This document shows, piece after piece, positions 1 to 9,135 of a stretch of DNA of 64,000 nt; the first letter of the stretch is position 1; each line of letters begins with the position of its first letter. The stretch is from the NCBI RefSeq assembly GCF_014648075.1, contig NZ_BMQK01000021.1:1-64000 (forward strand). The letters are read 5' to 3'. Origin of the DNA: Streptomyces ruber. GTDB taxonomy: Bacteria > Actinomycetota > Actinomycetes > Streptomycetales > Streptomycetaceae. The translations under genes and the position numbers were made by a program. The notes under the pieces are model-generated. The model was given only the letters and a program-made list of their open reading frames with translations, did not search any database and was not told the DNA's origin.

Positions 1-237
1 CCCGCGGAGCGGGTCCCCCAGTGCTGCGCACTGGGCAATGAACGAAGGCGCTGCACGCCTTCGAAACCCGCTCCGCGGGTTTTCGGGAAAGCGCTGCGCG
101 CTTTCCTGGAATCCCCGCTTCGCGGGTCTTCCGGATTTCCGCTGCGCTCCAATCCAAAAAGCAGGGTATTGCCGCTGCGCGGCAATACCCGGGCGTCCGC
201 TGCGCTCCCGCCCAACCGGCTCCGCCGGGCAGCAAGG
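1..237. other. Streptomyces-type telomere (replicon end)
   Basis: The first ~237 bases are consecutive palindromes: arms 1-5/9-13, 17-24/28-35 (loop TGC), 44-50/56-62 and 64-71/75-82 (loop TCC), followed by several more up to the hairpin around 172-193. Small GC-closed loops and the opening CCCGCGGAGCGGG are typical of archetypal Streptomyces telomeres, where a terminal protein (Tpg) with Tap patches the 3' overhang during replication of linear DNA. No tpg or tap gene is seen in this window. The assembly appears to reach, or nearly reach, the physical end. Recognition is by pattern only; the covalently bound protein is inferred. Confidence 0.9.
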
Positions 238-730
238 AGGGCGGGTGTGTCGCGCCGTGAGCTGTGTGAGGCTGAAATTCGGGCCCGCCGCCCCCAGGGC
301 CAGGACGTGGCCGGCCCAGCGAGCCCCGTGCCAGAACCCGCCTTCCCCGGATCAAGCACGTTCCTGCCGGGCCAGCCCCGAGCCATGCATCAAAAGCAGC
401 GCAAGACCAAGTCTGGAACTAGACCACACTCCCGATCCGGGGTGCTGCATCATCTGGTTTCGCATGTACCTTTGGCGAAGTCGGAGAACATCGCCGGACC
501 ATACTGCATCACATAATGTGCTGTGTAGACTCTGATATTTTACGCCATCACCCCAGGCGGTCGAGGGAATCATGGGAACCTGTGCACCGATGTCACCGAG
601 AAGTGCCACGACGTGACGGGTGATTACGGATCGAGAAAGCCTCAACCCTCAGCTGAGCGCAATGCTCGATGCTTACCCTTGTGCATTTCCTCATTGGAAT
701 ATCCCTCCCGAGTCGCTCTGAGAGGGGCAA
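238..730. other. Subtelomeric spacer, no gene recognised
   Basis: About 490 bases between the telomere palindromes and the first credible gene. Reading frames exist on both strands but none shows a recognisable domain. The GC-rich AGAGGGGCAA just before 731 is the likely ribosome binding site of the next gene. Confidence 0.4.
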
Positions 731-1648
731 GTGGGATTCAACACGGAGAGCGAGTTGCCGCTGGTTGGTGCCGCCACGTGCTCACGGATGGTAGCGGCAC
801 TCCTGCCCCGAATCGAGTTGCTGAGCTTGCTGGAGAACGTTTCCGTCAGATGCCTGCAGACCAACGTCCTGCTCCGCCACCCTGATGGGATGCGTATCGA
901 ACATGAGACCCTCAACGAATACGCCCGCGCAGTCGCCCGCAGGGAAGTCAGCGCGCTGCGGCTGACGTTCATGGTGATCGTGGGAGCAGTCGTTCTGACC
1001 GCCGTCCGGACCGATCGGGACCAGCTTGCCTTGTATGCCGCCTTCGTTTGGCTGGCGGTGGGCACTTTGGACTTCGGTGTTCGCGAGCGCCGCGCGGCGC
1101 GAATCGCCGACTTAACCAGAATCGAAGGTCGAAGGGTGGGCCGTGACCCTTACGAACTCGTGCGCGAGGAGGTCGTGCATCGCTACCCCGACCGCGAGGT
1201 GTACCTGCTGCTCACCCTCGCCGGCCTCTCCTACGTTGGGCTGAAGAGCCTTCTCTCCTCTGTCCATGTCGCGGGGCTTAGTCCAGCGGACGCTCCAGCC
1301 ATCCTGACCACCGCCGTCAGCCTGCCGGGGTTGATCGTGGCAGTGAGCGTCATGATCCCGCGCGTTCTCAGAGCATGGGGTGCCAAGGAGAAAGACGCAG
1401 GGCAGGGGCGCGGTGCGGCGTCGTCCGGGCGCGCCGACATCATCCGAGCGGAGAAGGAAGGCGAGGCCGCCGTTCTGCGAGCCCGAGCAGAGCTGAGGCG
1501 AGCCGATGCCGAATACAAGAGGGCAGAAATGGGTCTCGCCCCGCTGCCGCCCGCGCAGCTCCCACCGCCGGACGAGCCACCCGAGCTGCCACCGGCGTCC
1601 GGGAACGGTGCCGCTGCAGGAGGAACTCCGCAGCCTCCGTCCCTCTGA
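731..1648 (+). CDS. Predicted four-helix membrane protein with proline-rich tail
   Basis: A 305-residue protein with hydrophobic segments at about residues 75-92, 98-116, 157-175 and 188-209, an arginine-rich loop after helix 2 (near 118-137) and a charged, likely coiled-coil stretch at 235-267, followed by a Pro-rich tail. The GTG start at 731 has AGAGGGG 4-10 bases upstream; an internal ATG at 887 (residue 53) is the alternative and would drop a weakly conserved-looking leader. It stands alone beside the telomere. No family is recognised, so the membrane location is predicted and the function unknown. Confidence 0.6.
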   Translation: MGFNTESELPLVGAATCSRMVAALLPRIELLSLLENVSVRCLQTNVLLRHPDGMRIEHETLNEYARAVARREVSALRLTFMVIVGAVVLTAVRTDRDQLALYAAFVWLAVGTLDFGVRERRAARIADLTRIEGRRVGRDPYELVREEVVHRYPDREVYLLLTLAGLSYVGLKSLLSSVHVAGLSPADAPAILTTAVSLPGLIVAVSVMIPRVLRAWGAKEKDAGQGRGAASSGRADIIRAEKEGEAAVLRARAELRRADAEYKRAEMGLAPLPPAQLPPPDEPPELPPASGNGAAAGGTPQPPSL

Positions 1649-1873
1649 CTACGCGTCCCCTTCGCGCCCCGAACCCCGAGGCTGCCCCCTGTCCGCCTGT
1701 CCCGCCCTCCAGGCATGGGCAAGCAGGGGGCATCCAACACAATCGGCTCTCCCGCACATGCCCGCCACAACCGGCCCCGCCACACACCTCGACCACAGCA
1801 CGCCGAGGCACTCGGCCAGAGCAGCCGAGCCCCCGGCCCATGCCGAACGGTCCGCCCTCATAAAATCGAATAC

Positions 1874-2213
1874 ATGACCGATTCCCGTCCGCCGTCCCGC
1901 CTCGAGCTGCTCACCTTCGCCGAACGCGTCGCCGAGCAGCAGCTGGCCCAGGTGCGCCGGTGGAAGGCGGCGGAGGAGCGTCGGTGGCGGAGCGGGAACG
2001 GGGTGCGGCGGCGCGGCCGGCGGTGCCGGAGTGGACGGTGGAGCGAAGCCTGGGCGGGCGTGCGTCGGCGGCGTATGTGCACGCGGGCGGCTGTCACATG
2101 GCGGGCAAGCGGGCGCAGGGGTGCCGCGGGAGGTGGCGATGCGGGCGCTGGCGGAGGGTGTTCAGGCATGCCCGCACTGCCGCCCGGACACCGAGCTGGG
2201 CGTCCTGGAGTAG
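1874..2213 (+). pseudogene. Decayed DUF6233 family gene, two frameshifts
   Basis: The start MTDSRPPSRLELLTFAERVA (frame 1, from 1874) matches the opening of Streptomyces DUF6233 proteins. The family's central motif, WTVERSLGG followed by YVHAGGCHMAGKR, lies in a second frame at about 2030-2110, and the conserved end, ALAEGVQACPHCRPDTELG, lies in a third frame ending at 2213. All the usual parts are present and in order, so the gene has suffered two indels (or the assembly has two errors). The role of DUF6233 is unknown. The full-length family is roughly 100-120 residues, matching this span. Confidence 0.75.
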
Positions 2214-2922
2214 CGCGGTGGGCGGCCGGCTGGCTGTACGTGCGGCTGCGGAGTGCCGTCTCGGCAGGCGGGTCGCCCCCTGCCGCTCACGGCGCTGTGG
2301 TCGCGGCCAGCCGCGGCGCCGCAAGGGATGCGCAGGGAGGACGGTCCATCCTGCCCTCACGCTTCAACAGGTTTGGCACGCTCGCGCAAGGCTCCCTTGC
2401 CGGTTGTGCCCTGTAAGGCGGCAAGCGGAAAGCTCGGGCGGTGGCGGGTCGGCTTGTTGCCCTCGATCGCAGCCGCTGACGCGCGTCCGCGCGATCAGCG
2501 GCCGCAACCATGGGCGGGGCTGCGGTCGTACATGCGGACACAGCACGGAAATCCTCCAGCCGGACAGGACACCGCGGCAATACCTGGACCAGGCGGTCAC
2601 TCGGCGGGGTTGTCCCCGCCAGGCACTGTGAGCAAGAACCATCCGCCCCGAATCGGGCTCGGTCGGAGCCGGACTGGTCGGCCGCTGGCCGCTGCCGAGA
2701 CGCTCCCGGACCGGGACCAGTCGTGAATGCGCCTGCCGGGACAGGCGCATTCCGGCGGGTCAGGATCGCATCCTCCTCAGGACGGGTGAATACGGAGGGA
2801 TGTGATCGCCCAGGGTGATCCTTCACTGCACACTCGTCTCACCACCCCTCCGATCACCTTGAAGGTGTACACGCACTTTGGTGAACAGGACGCGCCCTGC
2901 CTCTCATGAAAGAGGTCCCTGC
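2214..2922. other. Spacer without a recognised gene
   Basis: About 700 bases. Several overlapping frames are open on both strands, as expected at this GC content, but none gives a recognisable protein. The only clear structure is the perfect hairpin at 2725-2752. The last part carries the ribosome binding site AAAGAGG for the phospholipase gene. Confidence 0.4.
2725..2752. terminator. Perfect 11-bp hairpin, possible terminator
   Basis: Arms GAATGCGCCTG (2725-2735) and CAGGCGCATTC (2742-2752) around a 6-base loop. There is no U-tract, as is common for actinobacterial terminators. No intact gene lies directly upstream, so it may end a lost gene or insulate the phospholipase gene. Confidence 0.5.
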
Positions 2923-3363
2923 ATGACTCGTGTACGCACTGCCCTTCCCGCTCTGGCGGTGGCCGTCGCGGCCGCCCTCGGCCCGGGCGCGGCCCCGGTC
3001 TCCGCCGAGACCCCGCTGCAGAGAGCCGACCGGCTGATGACGATGGGCTACGCGGAGTTCGCCCGGCAGCCCCATGCCGCCCCGTTCGACTGGGAGACCG
3101 ACGGCTGTACCGGCCTCGATGTGGCCCGGCAGGCCACCTTCCGTCAGGCGTGTGTCCAGCACGACTTCGGCTACGGCAACTACGGCCCCTCCAGCACCCT
3201 CCGACTGGATCCGACGGACACCCGCCGGGCCTGGATCGACAAACGTTTTTATCAGGAGATGCGGCAGATCTGCACCGACCAGCACGGCAGCGACGGCCAG
3301 TGCATGGCCGACGCCGAGACCATCTACGGCGGAGTCCGGCTGCTCGGCGGCCTGCGCTGGTAA
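2923..3363 (+). CDS. Secreted prokaryotic phospholipase A2
   Basis: A 146-residue protein with an N-terminal signal peptide (Arg4, hydrophobic 7-20, likely cleavage after the alanine near residue 28). The mature part carries DGCTG at 60-64 and the catalytic motif CVQHDFGYGN, with His80-Asp81, as in the Streptomyces violaceoruber PLA2 fold (prokaryotic phospholipase A2 family). Cysteines at 62, 77, 117 and 127 can form the two family disulfides. It should hydrolyse sn-2 ester bonds of phospholipids outside the cell, with Ca2+. The ATG at 2923 is preferred over upstream GTG because AAAGAGG sits 7 bases before it and the signal peptide starts there. Confidence 0.9.
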   Translation: MTRVRTALPALAVAVAAALGPGAAPVSAETPLQRADRLMTMGYAEFARQPHAAPFDWETDGCTGLDVARQATFRQACVQHDFGYGNYGPSSTLRLDPTDTRRAWIDKRFYQEMRQICTDQHGSDGQCMADAETIYGGVRLLGGLRW

Positions 3364-4341
3364 CGCGAAAGGGGCAGCCGCTCAACCAGGCCGGGGGTCG
3401 CAGTCGCAGCAGTTACCCCGGCCCCGCCCTGTGTCCAGCGTTCCCGTAACTGCGTGCGTCGGATCAGGACCCGTCAGGGTCTGGTGAGCGATGCGCGGCA
3501 GCCATGTGTCCACCACGTCGTGCGACTCGTCGGGAGCCGGATCGCGACTTCCACCTGGCGCGTAGGCTGGAGACCGGCCGGCACACAGCGACCAGTGGGC
3601 GCAGTACCCGACCCGCTCAGCTCCCGCTTGCTCCGCGTCCGTGCCCGCCCCTCGCATAGTCGAGCAGTGCCTCCACTGACTCGCTGGCGCCCGAACGTGC
3701 AGAGCGCGGGCTCGATAGACCAACGGCTGGCTGTGCAGGTCTCTACGGATGTCGTTCCGCGGTGGAAGCGGGAGTCGGCTACGCGCCCCGCCCAAGATTA
3801 ATGTCACTGAGAGCGGGAATCACTGCGATTGCATTCCCGCAGGCGGCGCTGCCACTTGCGGTGACATCCGGTCTCGTCGCGGTTCGTGGCCAGGGCAACC
3901 AAGTGACATCCGTCGACGCGTCGAAACGACTCCCGCTGAGACCTCCATAGCCAAACAGCACAAGCCGGGGTCAGGATCATGGACGGCTGCGGCCGTCAAC
4001 GGTGCGAACACCTCCTCGGACAGACCGACGCGTTCGAGCGGTGGCTAGCGCACCGCATAAGCCCCAAGTGCCGCGCGCCGGTCTTCCGGCCCGCGCGCTG
4101 CGACGTCGAGGTTCAGCAGCCGAGCCACCTCGGCTGGCAGGAGTGCCGGTGCCCCTGCCCCGTTCCGCTCTTCGCCGCCCATGGGCAGCATCCTGTGCCG
4201 ATCCCGGCCCACCCCCAGAAGGTGAGCAGACGACGACCCCCGGGGCTTCCATGAAGACCAAGGAGCCGCCTGCCCTCACATGGCGGTCACCGGAACACGG
4301 TTTCACCCGTCGGTCGGCCGAGCCGCAGCGGTGACGTGACG
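3364..4341. other. Spacer of about 980 bases, no gene assigned
   Basis: Frames are open on both strands but none resembles a known family. A 48-codon minus-strand frame (about 4192 to 4046, containing LPAEVARLLNLDV) has a protein-like look and could be a small gene or the tail of a lost one; it is too weak to call. Confidence 0.35.
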
Positions 4342-4563
4342 TCACATGCCGAGCGCCCCGCTCAGGAGACCACCTGCCGTGTCGACTCCCTCTGCCGGAA
4401 CCGCGAACACGGGGCCGATCAAGTCGATCGGCTGCGCCGTCTTCCCGTCGCCGGGAAACAGGCCGGCAGGTTGAGCCTGCGCGAGTGGGGCAAGGACCGC
4501 ACCGCCCAGCACGAGCAGGGCGCTCGCTGCCCCAGCGGTCAGGACACGACGAAGGGTGTGCAT
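4342..4563 (-). CDS. Small secreted protein (cassette copy 1, downstream gene)
   Basis: A 73-residue protein: MHTLRRVL, then a hydrophobic signal segment (residues 9-26) with cleavage likely after AQA near residue 30, leaving a ~43-residue mature peptide without cysteines. The minus-strand ATG at 4563 has GAGAGG upstream. It is a paralogue of the 7280-7519 gene: the first 25 residues are nearly the same (MHTLRRVLTAG versus MHTLRRVLAAG) while the mature parts differ. In both copies it follows a larger secreted-protein gene on the same strand. Function unknown. Confidence 0.7.
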   Translation of the reverse strand: MHTLRRVLTAGAASALLVLGGAVLAPLAQAQPAGLFPGDGKTAQPIDLIGPVFAVPAEGVDTAGGLLSGALGM

Positions 4564-4761
4564 GAGGAGACCTCTCACAACAGACGGGCCGGACGGCGGA
4601 TGCCGTGCGGATTCCCCGGAGGCTGTCCGGCTGCTGGCGGGCGAACGCGCCCGCGTCACCGCCGAGCGGGGCGTGCGGGAGCAGGGTGCGGGCAGGCGGG
4701 GCACGGTCGCGCTCCGGGCGGTGACCTTCCCGGGGCCGGGGACGGTGCGGGTGGGTGGGGT

Positions 4762-5165
4762 TCAGTTGAAGGCGACCTGGGCGGCGGTGAAGGTGAGGTC
4801 GGTCAGGCCCTTGGTGGCGCAGTCCGGGTTGGGGTGGACCACGACGGGCACGACGGTGAAGGTGTCACCGGTGAGCGGGCCGTCGACGATGGGGCCGCCG
4901 ATGGTGAGGGTGCCCTTGGTGGGGTCGGTGTTGATGTGGCGTCCAGGGTGCTCGTCCGCCCGGTGTTCCAGTGGATGGGCACCGTCAGCTTCGCGGTCAG
5001 CAGCAGCGAGCACGGAGTGCCGCCCTGCGCGCTCGCGCTGCCGGTGACGCCGGAGATGTCGGCGGACTTCAGCTCACGGTGCGCGCCGTTGGGCGACAGG
5101 CAGTTGAGGAGCTTGGCGCCGCCGGTCACCGCGGCTTCCTGGTTGGTCGCGCGGCCGCTGCACCA
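4762..5165 (-). pseudogene. Decayed copy of the secreted protein at 7753-8316
   Basis: On the minus strand two frames together give a protein close to the C-terminal two thirds of the intact gene at 7753-8316: LLNCLSPNGAHRELKSADI and TPCSLLLTAKLTV in one frame, then, after a shift near 4935, INTDPTKGTLTIGGPIVDG and VVVHPNPDCATKGLTDLTF in another. The signal peptide and first ~45 mature residues are missing. Order and spacing relative to the small secreted gene at 4342-4563 mirror copy 2, so a two-gene cassette was duplicated and this member then decayed. Confidence 0.8.
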
Positions 5166-5403
5166 GGCACACGGCGTGTCAGGGCGTCCAAGCGGCGCTG
5201 TCGCCCGACCGGGGGACACAACACCTGCGGACGGGCTCGTACACGCAGTCGGGCGGCCGCCTGACTGCGTAGGTCAGGACGGATGAAGCCGGGTTATGCG
5301 GTCACTTGTCGGACGATCTTCTTCCTCGTCTTCCGTGTCCTGCGTAGGACCTACGGCGTTGGGTCGCCTGATTGATGGAGTTGCCCGACTAGAGGGAGAA
5401 CTG

Positions 5404-5742
5404 ATGAGCACCATGATGCGCAAAGTGGTTCTGGTGACGGGTGTTGCGGCCGCGATGCTGGCCGGGCCCGCGGCGGCCGTGGGACAGGCGGCGGACGAGC
5501 CCGGGCAGGGCATCCCGGCGCTGATCGTGTCCCCGGCCCCGGGGAAGATCACCAAGGAGCGGAAGATCACCGACACATACAACTACGCCCCGGGCGGCTC
5601 CTCCTCGCAGCAGAGCAGTTCGTCGTCGGCCCCGCAGCCGCCGGAGCCCGGCCCGGTGACCAACCTCAAGGACACCGCCAACTCCACCGTCCAGTCCGCC
5701 ACCTCCGGTGCGTCCAGCACCGTGGACTCCGCGCTGAAGTAG
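5404..5742 (+). CDS. Small secreted Ser/Pro-rich protein
   Basis: A 112-residue protein: MSTMMRKVVLV opens a signal peptide (hydrophobic to about residue 26, cleavage near AVGQA), then a short ordered part (GIPALIVSPAPGKITKERKI), a Ser/Gln run and a Thr/Ser-rich end. ATG 5404 is chosen because AGAGGGAG lies just upstream and the signal peptide begins there; the frame is open further upstream but without a better start. It precedes the glycine-rich protein gene on the same strand by 130 bases and may share its promoter. Likely wall-associated or released; no family recognised. Confidence 0.6.
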   Translation: MSTMMRKVVLVTGVAAAMLAGPAAAVGQAADEPGQGIPALIVSPAPGKITKERKITDTYNYAPGGSSSQQSSSSSAPQPPEPGPVTNLKDTANSTVQSATSGASSTVDSALK

Positions 5743-5872
5743 TCCGTCGCCGCAGCGCAGGCAGCAGAGGCGGCCGGGCGGCGGGGCATGCCCGAACCGG
5801 GCGCTCCCCGCCCGCCGCACCCCCAGGCGGAACCGGCCGGGCGCCGGGACAAGGACGAGAGGCAAGGATCAA

Positions 5873-6982
5873 GTGCAGAACATCCGTGAACCCCTGCTGG
5901 GGCGGCGGCGGGTCTGGCTCGCGACAGCGGCAGTCGCGCTGACACCGCTGGCAGCGCTTCCCCAGGCGCCCGGCGCCGAAGCGGCCGCAGGATCATCCAA
6001 GGTCTTCACCCGAAGCGGAGAGTGGGAACCCCCACGGGGCGTGACGGAAGCCACCGTGTACTTGTGGGGCCCGGGCGGGAACGGCGGTAACGGCGGCGGA
6101 GGAGGCGGAGGCGCGAGCAGCTGGCTCCCCGGCGGGTCCGGAAATCGGTACGGCGGCGGAGGTGCGGGCGGCGACAGCGGCGGAGGCGGCGGAGGCGGCG
6201 CCTACATCGCCTGCCAATTCGATGTCTATGAGGGGGACGTCTTCTACGTCGACATCGGCAGGACGGACCACGTGGGCGCCAGGGAAGCAAACGGCGGGGC
6301 CGCGGGCCCGAGCAACCAGCCCGGAGCAGGGCGCAGAAGCGGGCTTGCCGGCGAGAAGGGGGACGACAACCAGGCCTCCGGCGAGAGCACCCAGTTCCAG
6401 CTCGAGACGCAGTCCCGGCGGCAGCGCTCGCCGCAGTACACCGCCCTGGCCGAGGCGCCGGCAGGGCAGGAGGGCCGCCCCGGTCTCGGCGGAGGCGGCG
6501 GCTACGTCGCCAGCCAGGGCAGCCACGGAAAGGGCGGCAAGCCCCTCGGAACCGGCGGCCCCCCGACGGCCCTGAGCGATCAGGGCACCTGCGAGTCGGG
6601 CACCGGACGGCTCGCTGCAAGGCAGGGAAGGCCTGGCCGCCAGGGCGGCCAGGGTTCCCCCGGAACGGCGGGCAGCAAGCAGGGCCAAGGCCTCGGCGGA
6701 GTCGGCTCCACCCAGCCCGGAGCCGGGGGAGAGCCGGGCGTCTTCCACCGCCCCGACGGCCGGGACCTGCCAGAGGGCGTTGCGACCGGCGGCGACGGCG
6801 GCTTCGGAGGGGACGGCGGTGTCGGCTCCGGGCGCCCCAGGCTGGCCGAACCAGGCAGTCCGGGCAAACTCGGCGAACCCGGAGGTGACGGCTACGCTGT
6901 CATCACCTGGGCAGGACGCGAACGGGAAGGACGCGGGCGAGAGAACCGCGAACGGGAGGACCGCGAACGGGAAGAACGGTAA
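5873..6982 (+). CDS. Secreted glycine-rich surface-type protein
   Basis: A 369-residue protein starting with GTG (AAGGA 5 bases upstream). The signal peptide covers residues 1-38 (twin Arg near 11-13, hydrophobic 15-30, AEA cleavage). The mature part begins FTRSGEWEPPRGVTEATVYL, followed by long Gly-rich blocks, then GGDGYAVITWAG, and ends in a charged tail of repeated RE/RER units. This layout (TVYLWGPGG near the start, YAVITW at the end) is common to bacterial Gly-rich extracellular proteins with a jelly-roll-like fold. Function unknown. The acidic/basic tail is unusual and may anchor it electrostatically. Confidence 0.7.
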   Translation: MQNIREPLLGRRRVWLATAAVALTPLAALPQAPGAEAAAGSSKVFTRSGEWEPPRGVTEATVYLWGPGGNGGNGGGGGGGASSWLPGGSGNRYGGGGAGGDSGGGGGGGAYIACQFDVYEGDVFYVDIGRTDHVGAREANGGAAGPSNQPGAGRRSGLAGEKGDDNQASGESTQFQLETQSRRQRSPQYTALAEAPAGQEGRPGLGGGGGYVASQGSHGKGGKPLGTGGPPTALSDQGTCESGTGRLAARQGRPGRQGGQGSPGTAGSKQGQGLGGVGSTQPGAGGEPGVFHRPDGRDLPEGVATGGDGGFGGDGGVGSGRPRLAEPGSPGKLGEPGGDGYAVITWAGREREGRGRENREREDREREER

Positions 6983-7279
6983 CAACCGGGACAACAGCCC
7001 GACCGACAGCGAGGCTGAGCCCACCCGGCACCGCACCGCGGGCCCCGGACGCCGCAGCCAGTTGACTCTTTTCGCCACCCTCACCGCGGAACCGGGGCGT
7101 GCGGGAGCTGCGAGCCGACAGGGCGCGTCCACACTCGAGGCGGTGGGCCGGCGAGCGGCCCGCCGGCCCCACACGGGGCGGTGGGCCGGCGGGCCTCGTG
7201 CAGGGCGCGGCAGTTCTTGCTCAGGAGTACATCCCGGCCGCCGCCGGGCGGACCCACAGACCCGTCGATCTGTCGAGGA

Positions 7280-7519
7280 TCACGCCGTGCTGCCCGGGCA
7301 GAGCGTGTCGGCCAGGACCGGGACGACCTCCAGGGCGGAGCGAGCGCCACCGCAGGCATTCTGCTGTTGGGTAGAGACCACGGTCATCAGCGCGGTGTCG
7401 AGGCCGCCGGGAAGAAGATCAGCAGGCTGAGCCTGCGCCGGGCTGGCATGCACTGCGGCACCCAGGACGAGCAGAGTGCTCGATGCCCCAGCGGCAAGGA
7501 CACGACGAAGGGTGTGCAT
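7280..7519 (-). CDS. Small secreted protein (cassette copy 2, downstream gene)
   Basis: A 79-residue protein with signal peptide MHTLRRVLAAGASSTLL and cleavage near AQA (residue 30). The mature peptide of about 49 residues has two cysteines (in NACGG and in the C-terminal LCPGS), unlike copy 1, so one disulfide is possible. It lies 233 bases downstream of the secreted-protein gene at 7753-8316 and probably shares its transcript. Function unknown. The near-identical signal peptides but different mature parts of the two copies suggest diversification after duplication. Confidence 0.65.
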   Translation of the reverse strand: MHTLRRVLAAGASSTLLVLGAAVHASPAQAQPADLLPGGLDTALMTVVSTQQQNACGGARSALEVVPVLADTLCPGSTA

Positions 7520-7752
7520 CGGGAAACCTCCACAACCAAGACGGGCCGGACAGCGGATACCGCACAGATTTTCGGCGGCTGTGCGGTCCGGGGCGTCGAA
7601 CGCGCCAGCCTGACGGCAGAACGGGGCGTGCGGGAGCAGGGTGCGGGCAGGCGTGGCGCGGTCGCGCTCCGGGCGGTGACCTCCCCAGGGCCGGGAAGAA
7701 CCCCGGCCCGCGCAGCGAGAGGCCGACGGGCCAGGGACGGTGCGGGCGGGTG

Positions 7753-8316
7753 TCAGCCGAAGGTGACCTGGACGGTGTCGAAGGTGAGGCTGGTCAGTCC
7801 CTTGGTGCCGCAGTCCGGGTTGGGGTTGGCCAGGACCGGGACCACGGTGAAGGTGTCGCCCTTGAGCGGGCCGCCGACGACCGGACCGCCGATACTGATC
7901 AGGCCCTTGGCGGGGTCGGTGTTGACGGTGGCGTCCACCGTGCTCGTCTGGCCGTTGTCCCAGTTGAAGGCCACCGTCAGGTCGGCGGTCAGCAGCAGCG
8001 AGCAGGGGCTGCCGTTCTGCGTGTGCGCGGTGCCCTTGGCGCTCACGTCGGCGTTCTTCAGCTGGGGGTGGGAGCCGTTGGGCGAGAGGCAGTTGACGAC
8101 CGCCGCGTCGCCGGTCACGCCGGCCGTCTGGCCAGCCCCGGTCAGGGCCGGATCGAAGTTGATCACGCCGTGGCCGGTGCAGGTCAGGTCGCCGGCGGCG
8201 GCGTGGGCGGCGGTGGCGGGCAGGACGAGCCCCGCCGCCGACAGGGCTGCCGAGGCCGCCAGGACGCCGAAGCGGTGCAGCCGGGAACTCGGGGACGTGC
8301 AGGGGCGTATGGACAT
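7753..8316 (-). CDS. Secreted protein of unknown function (cassette copy 2)
   Basis: A 187-residue protein with a typical signal peptide (Arg4, Arg12, Arg15, hydrophobic 17-36, cleavage after AHAAA near residue 40). The mature ~147 residues have four cysteines (CTG near the start, NCLSPNG, PCSLLL, DCGTKG), fitting two disulfides, and a beta-rich pattern with alternating Thr/Val. A strong AGGAGGG lies 6-7 bases before the ATG at 8316. The decayed paralogue is at 4762-5165. Such proteins are frequent in Streptomyces and are annotated only as hypothetical; no enzyme motif is visible. Confidence 0.7.
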   Translation of the reverse strand: MSIRPCTSPSSRLHRFGVLAASAALSAAGLVLPATAAHAAAGDLTCTGHGVINFDPALTGAGQTAGVTGDAAVVNCLSPNGSHPQLKNADVSAKGTAHTQNGSPCSLLLTADLTVAFNWDNGQTSTVDATVNTDPAKGLISIGGPVVGGPLKGDTFTVVPVLANPNPDCGTKGLTSLTFDTVQVTFG

Positions 8317-8885
8317 GCCGATCCCTCCTGTTGCTGACGCGTGTCAGACCGCGACCAGTGTCGAGGCGAGACAACCAGCCACTGAAGGGACGTGCGGGGG
8401 CGTGCAGGCAGTCCTCACGGGGCGCCCGGAGGTTGTTACCCGGCAGTGAGGGCACCATGCGGGACGGACGATGCCGACGGGACACAGTCCGTCCCGCCAG
8501 CACCGGAGAGGCCCGCGCGGCAGGGCTGCACGGCGAAGAGGGGCCGCCGGGCCGGGCCGCGGCCGAGCCCGGCGCTGATCGGCCGCGCGGCAGGCGAGCG
8601 GGGCGCGCCGCCGCCCACGTGCCTGTGCCCGAGCACGTCCACGCTCCGCACCGCGCGGATACGTGGTTATGCCAAGGCTCGCCCTGTCGCCCAGACCGTC
8701 GTCGAGGACAGCGACCAGGAGGTCGCCGACGACTGATGCGGAGCACGCTGCTCGAACAGCGCCGCAAGACGCTTCTGCACAACCTGCCCGATCCGGGTGA
8801 TGAAGTGCAGCCGCGCGGTGGGGTGGGGAGCCTCCTGAACGTTGTCTGCAACGTCCGTCGTTTCGTCTTGTTCGGGAGGCCCGCT
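8317..8885. other. Spacer of about 570 bases, no gene recognised
   Basis: Lies between the divergently oriented secreted-protein genes and must carry both promoters. No credible coding region was found on either strand. The GGGAGG at about 8875-8880 is the ribosome binding site of the next gene. Confidence 0.35.
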
Positions 8886-9080
8886 GTGCTCACCATCCGT
8901 CGCGGCGTCACCGCTGCTGCCGCAACCGTTGCACTTCTCACCGGCGGCATCACTGCAGCCGCACCGGCTCAGGCGTTGGACCCCAACGTCCTTCTCGACA
9001 TCTCTGGCACCGCCATCAACATCACCGGCAACGCTGTAGCAACACTTGGCGACGCTGTTCCGAAGGCCCTTGCCGGGTAA
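8886..9080 (+). CDS. Small secreted peptide
   Basis: A 64-residue protein from GTG 8886: VLTIRRGVTAAAATVALLTG is a signal peptide with cleavage likely after AQA (residue 31), leaving about 33 residues (LDPNVLLDISGTAINITGNA and so on) with no cysteines. GGGAGG is placed 6 bases upstream. The open frame extends further upstream but the signal peptide fixes the start. The mature part, with its repeated small hydrophobics, looks like a short amphipathic or amyloid-prone peptide. The IS3 element begins 28 bases downstream. Confidence 0.55.
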   Translation: MLTIRRGVTAAAATVALLTGGITAAAPAQALDPNVLLDISGTAINITGNAVATLGDAVPKALAG

Positions 9081-9135
9081 GCCACGGACGACCCCGCGGT
9101 ATGGCATATGAACCGTTCCGGGTTCGGTAGAGATC

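Noticed and set aside
5993..7174. Long minus-strand open frame opposite the glycine-rich protein gene
   Set aside because: Antisense shadow of GGC/GGA-rich codons; Ala/Arg-rich with no domain or start signal, while the plus-strand gene has a signal peptide and ribosome binding site.
7520..8953. Long minus-strand frame spanning past the two secreted-protein genes
   Set aside because: Only its last 79 codons (7280-7519) are real; the rest is the wrong frame of the 7753-8316 gene and spacer.
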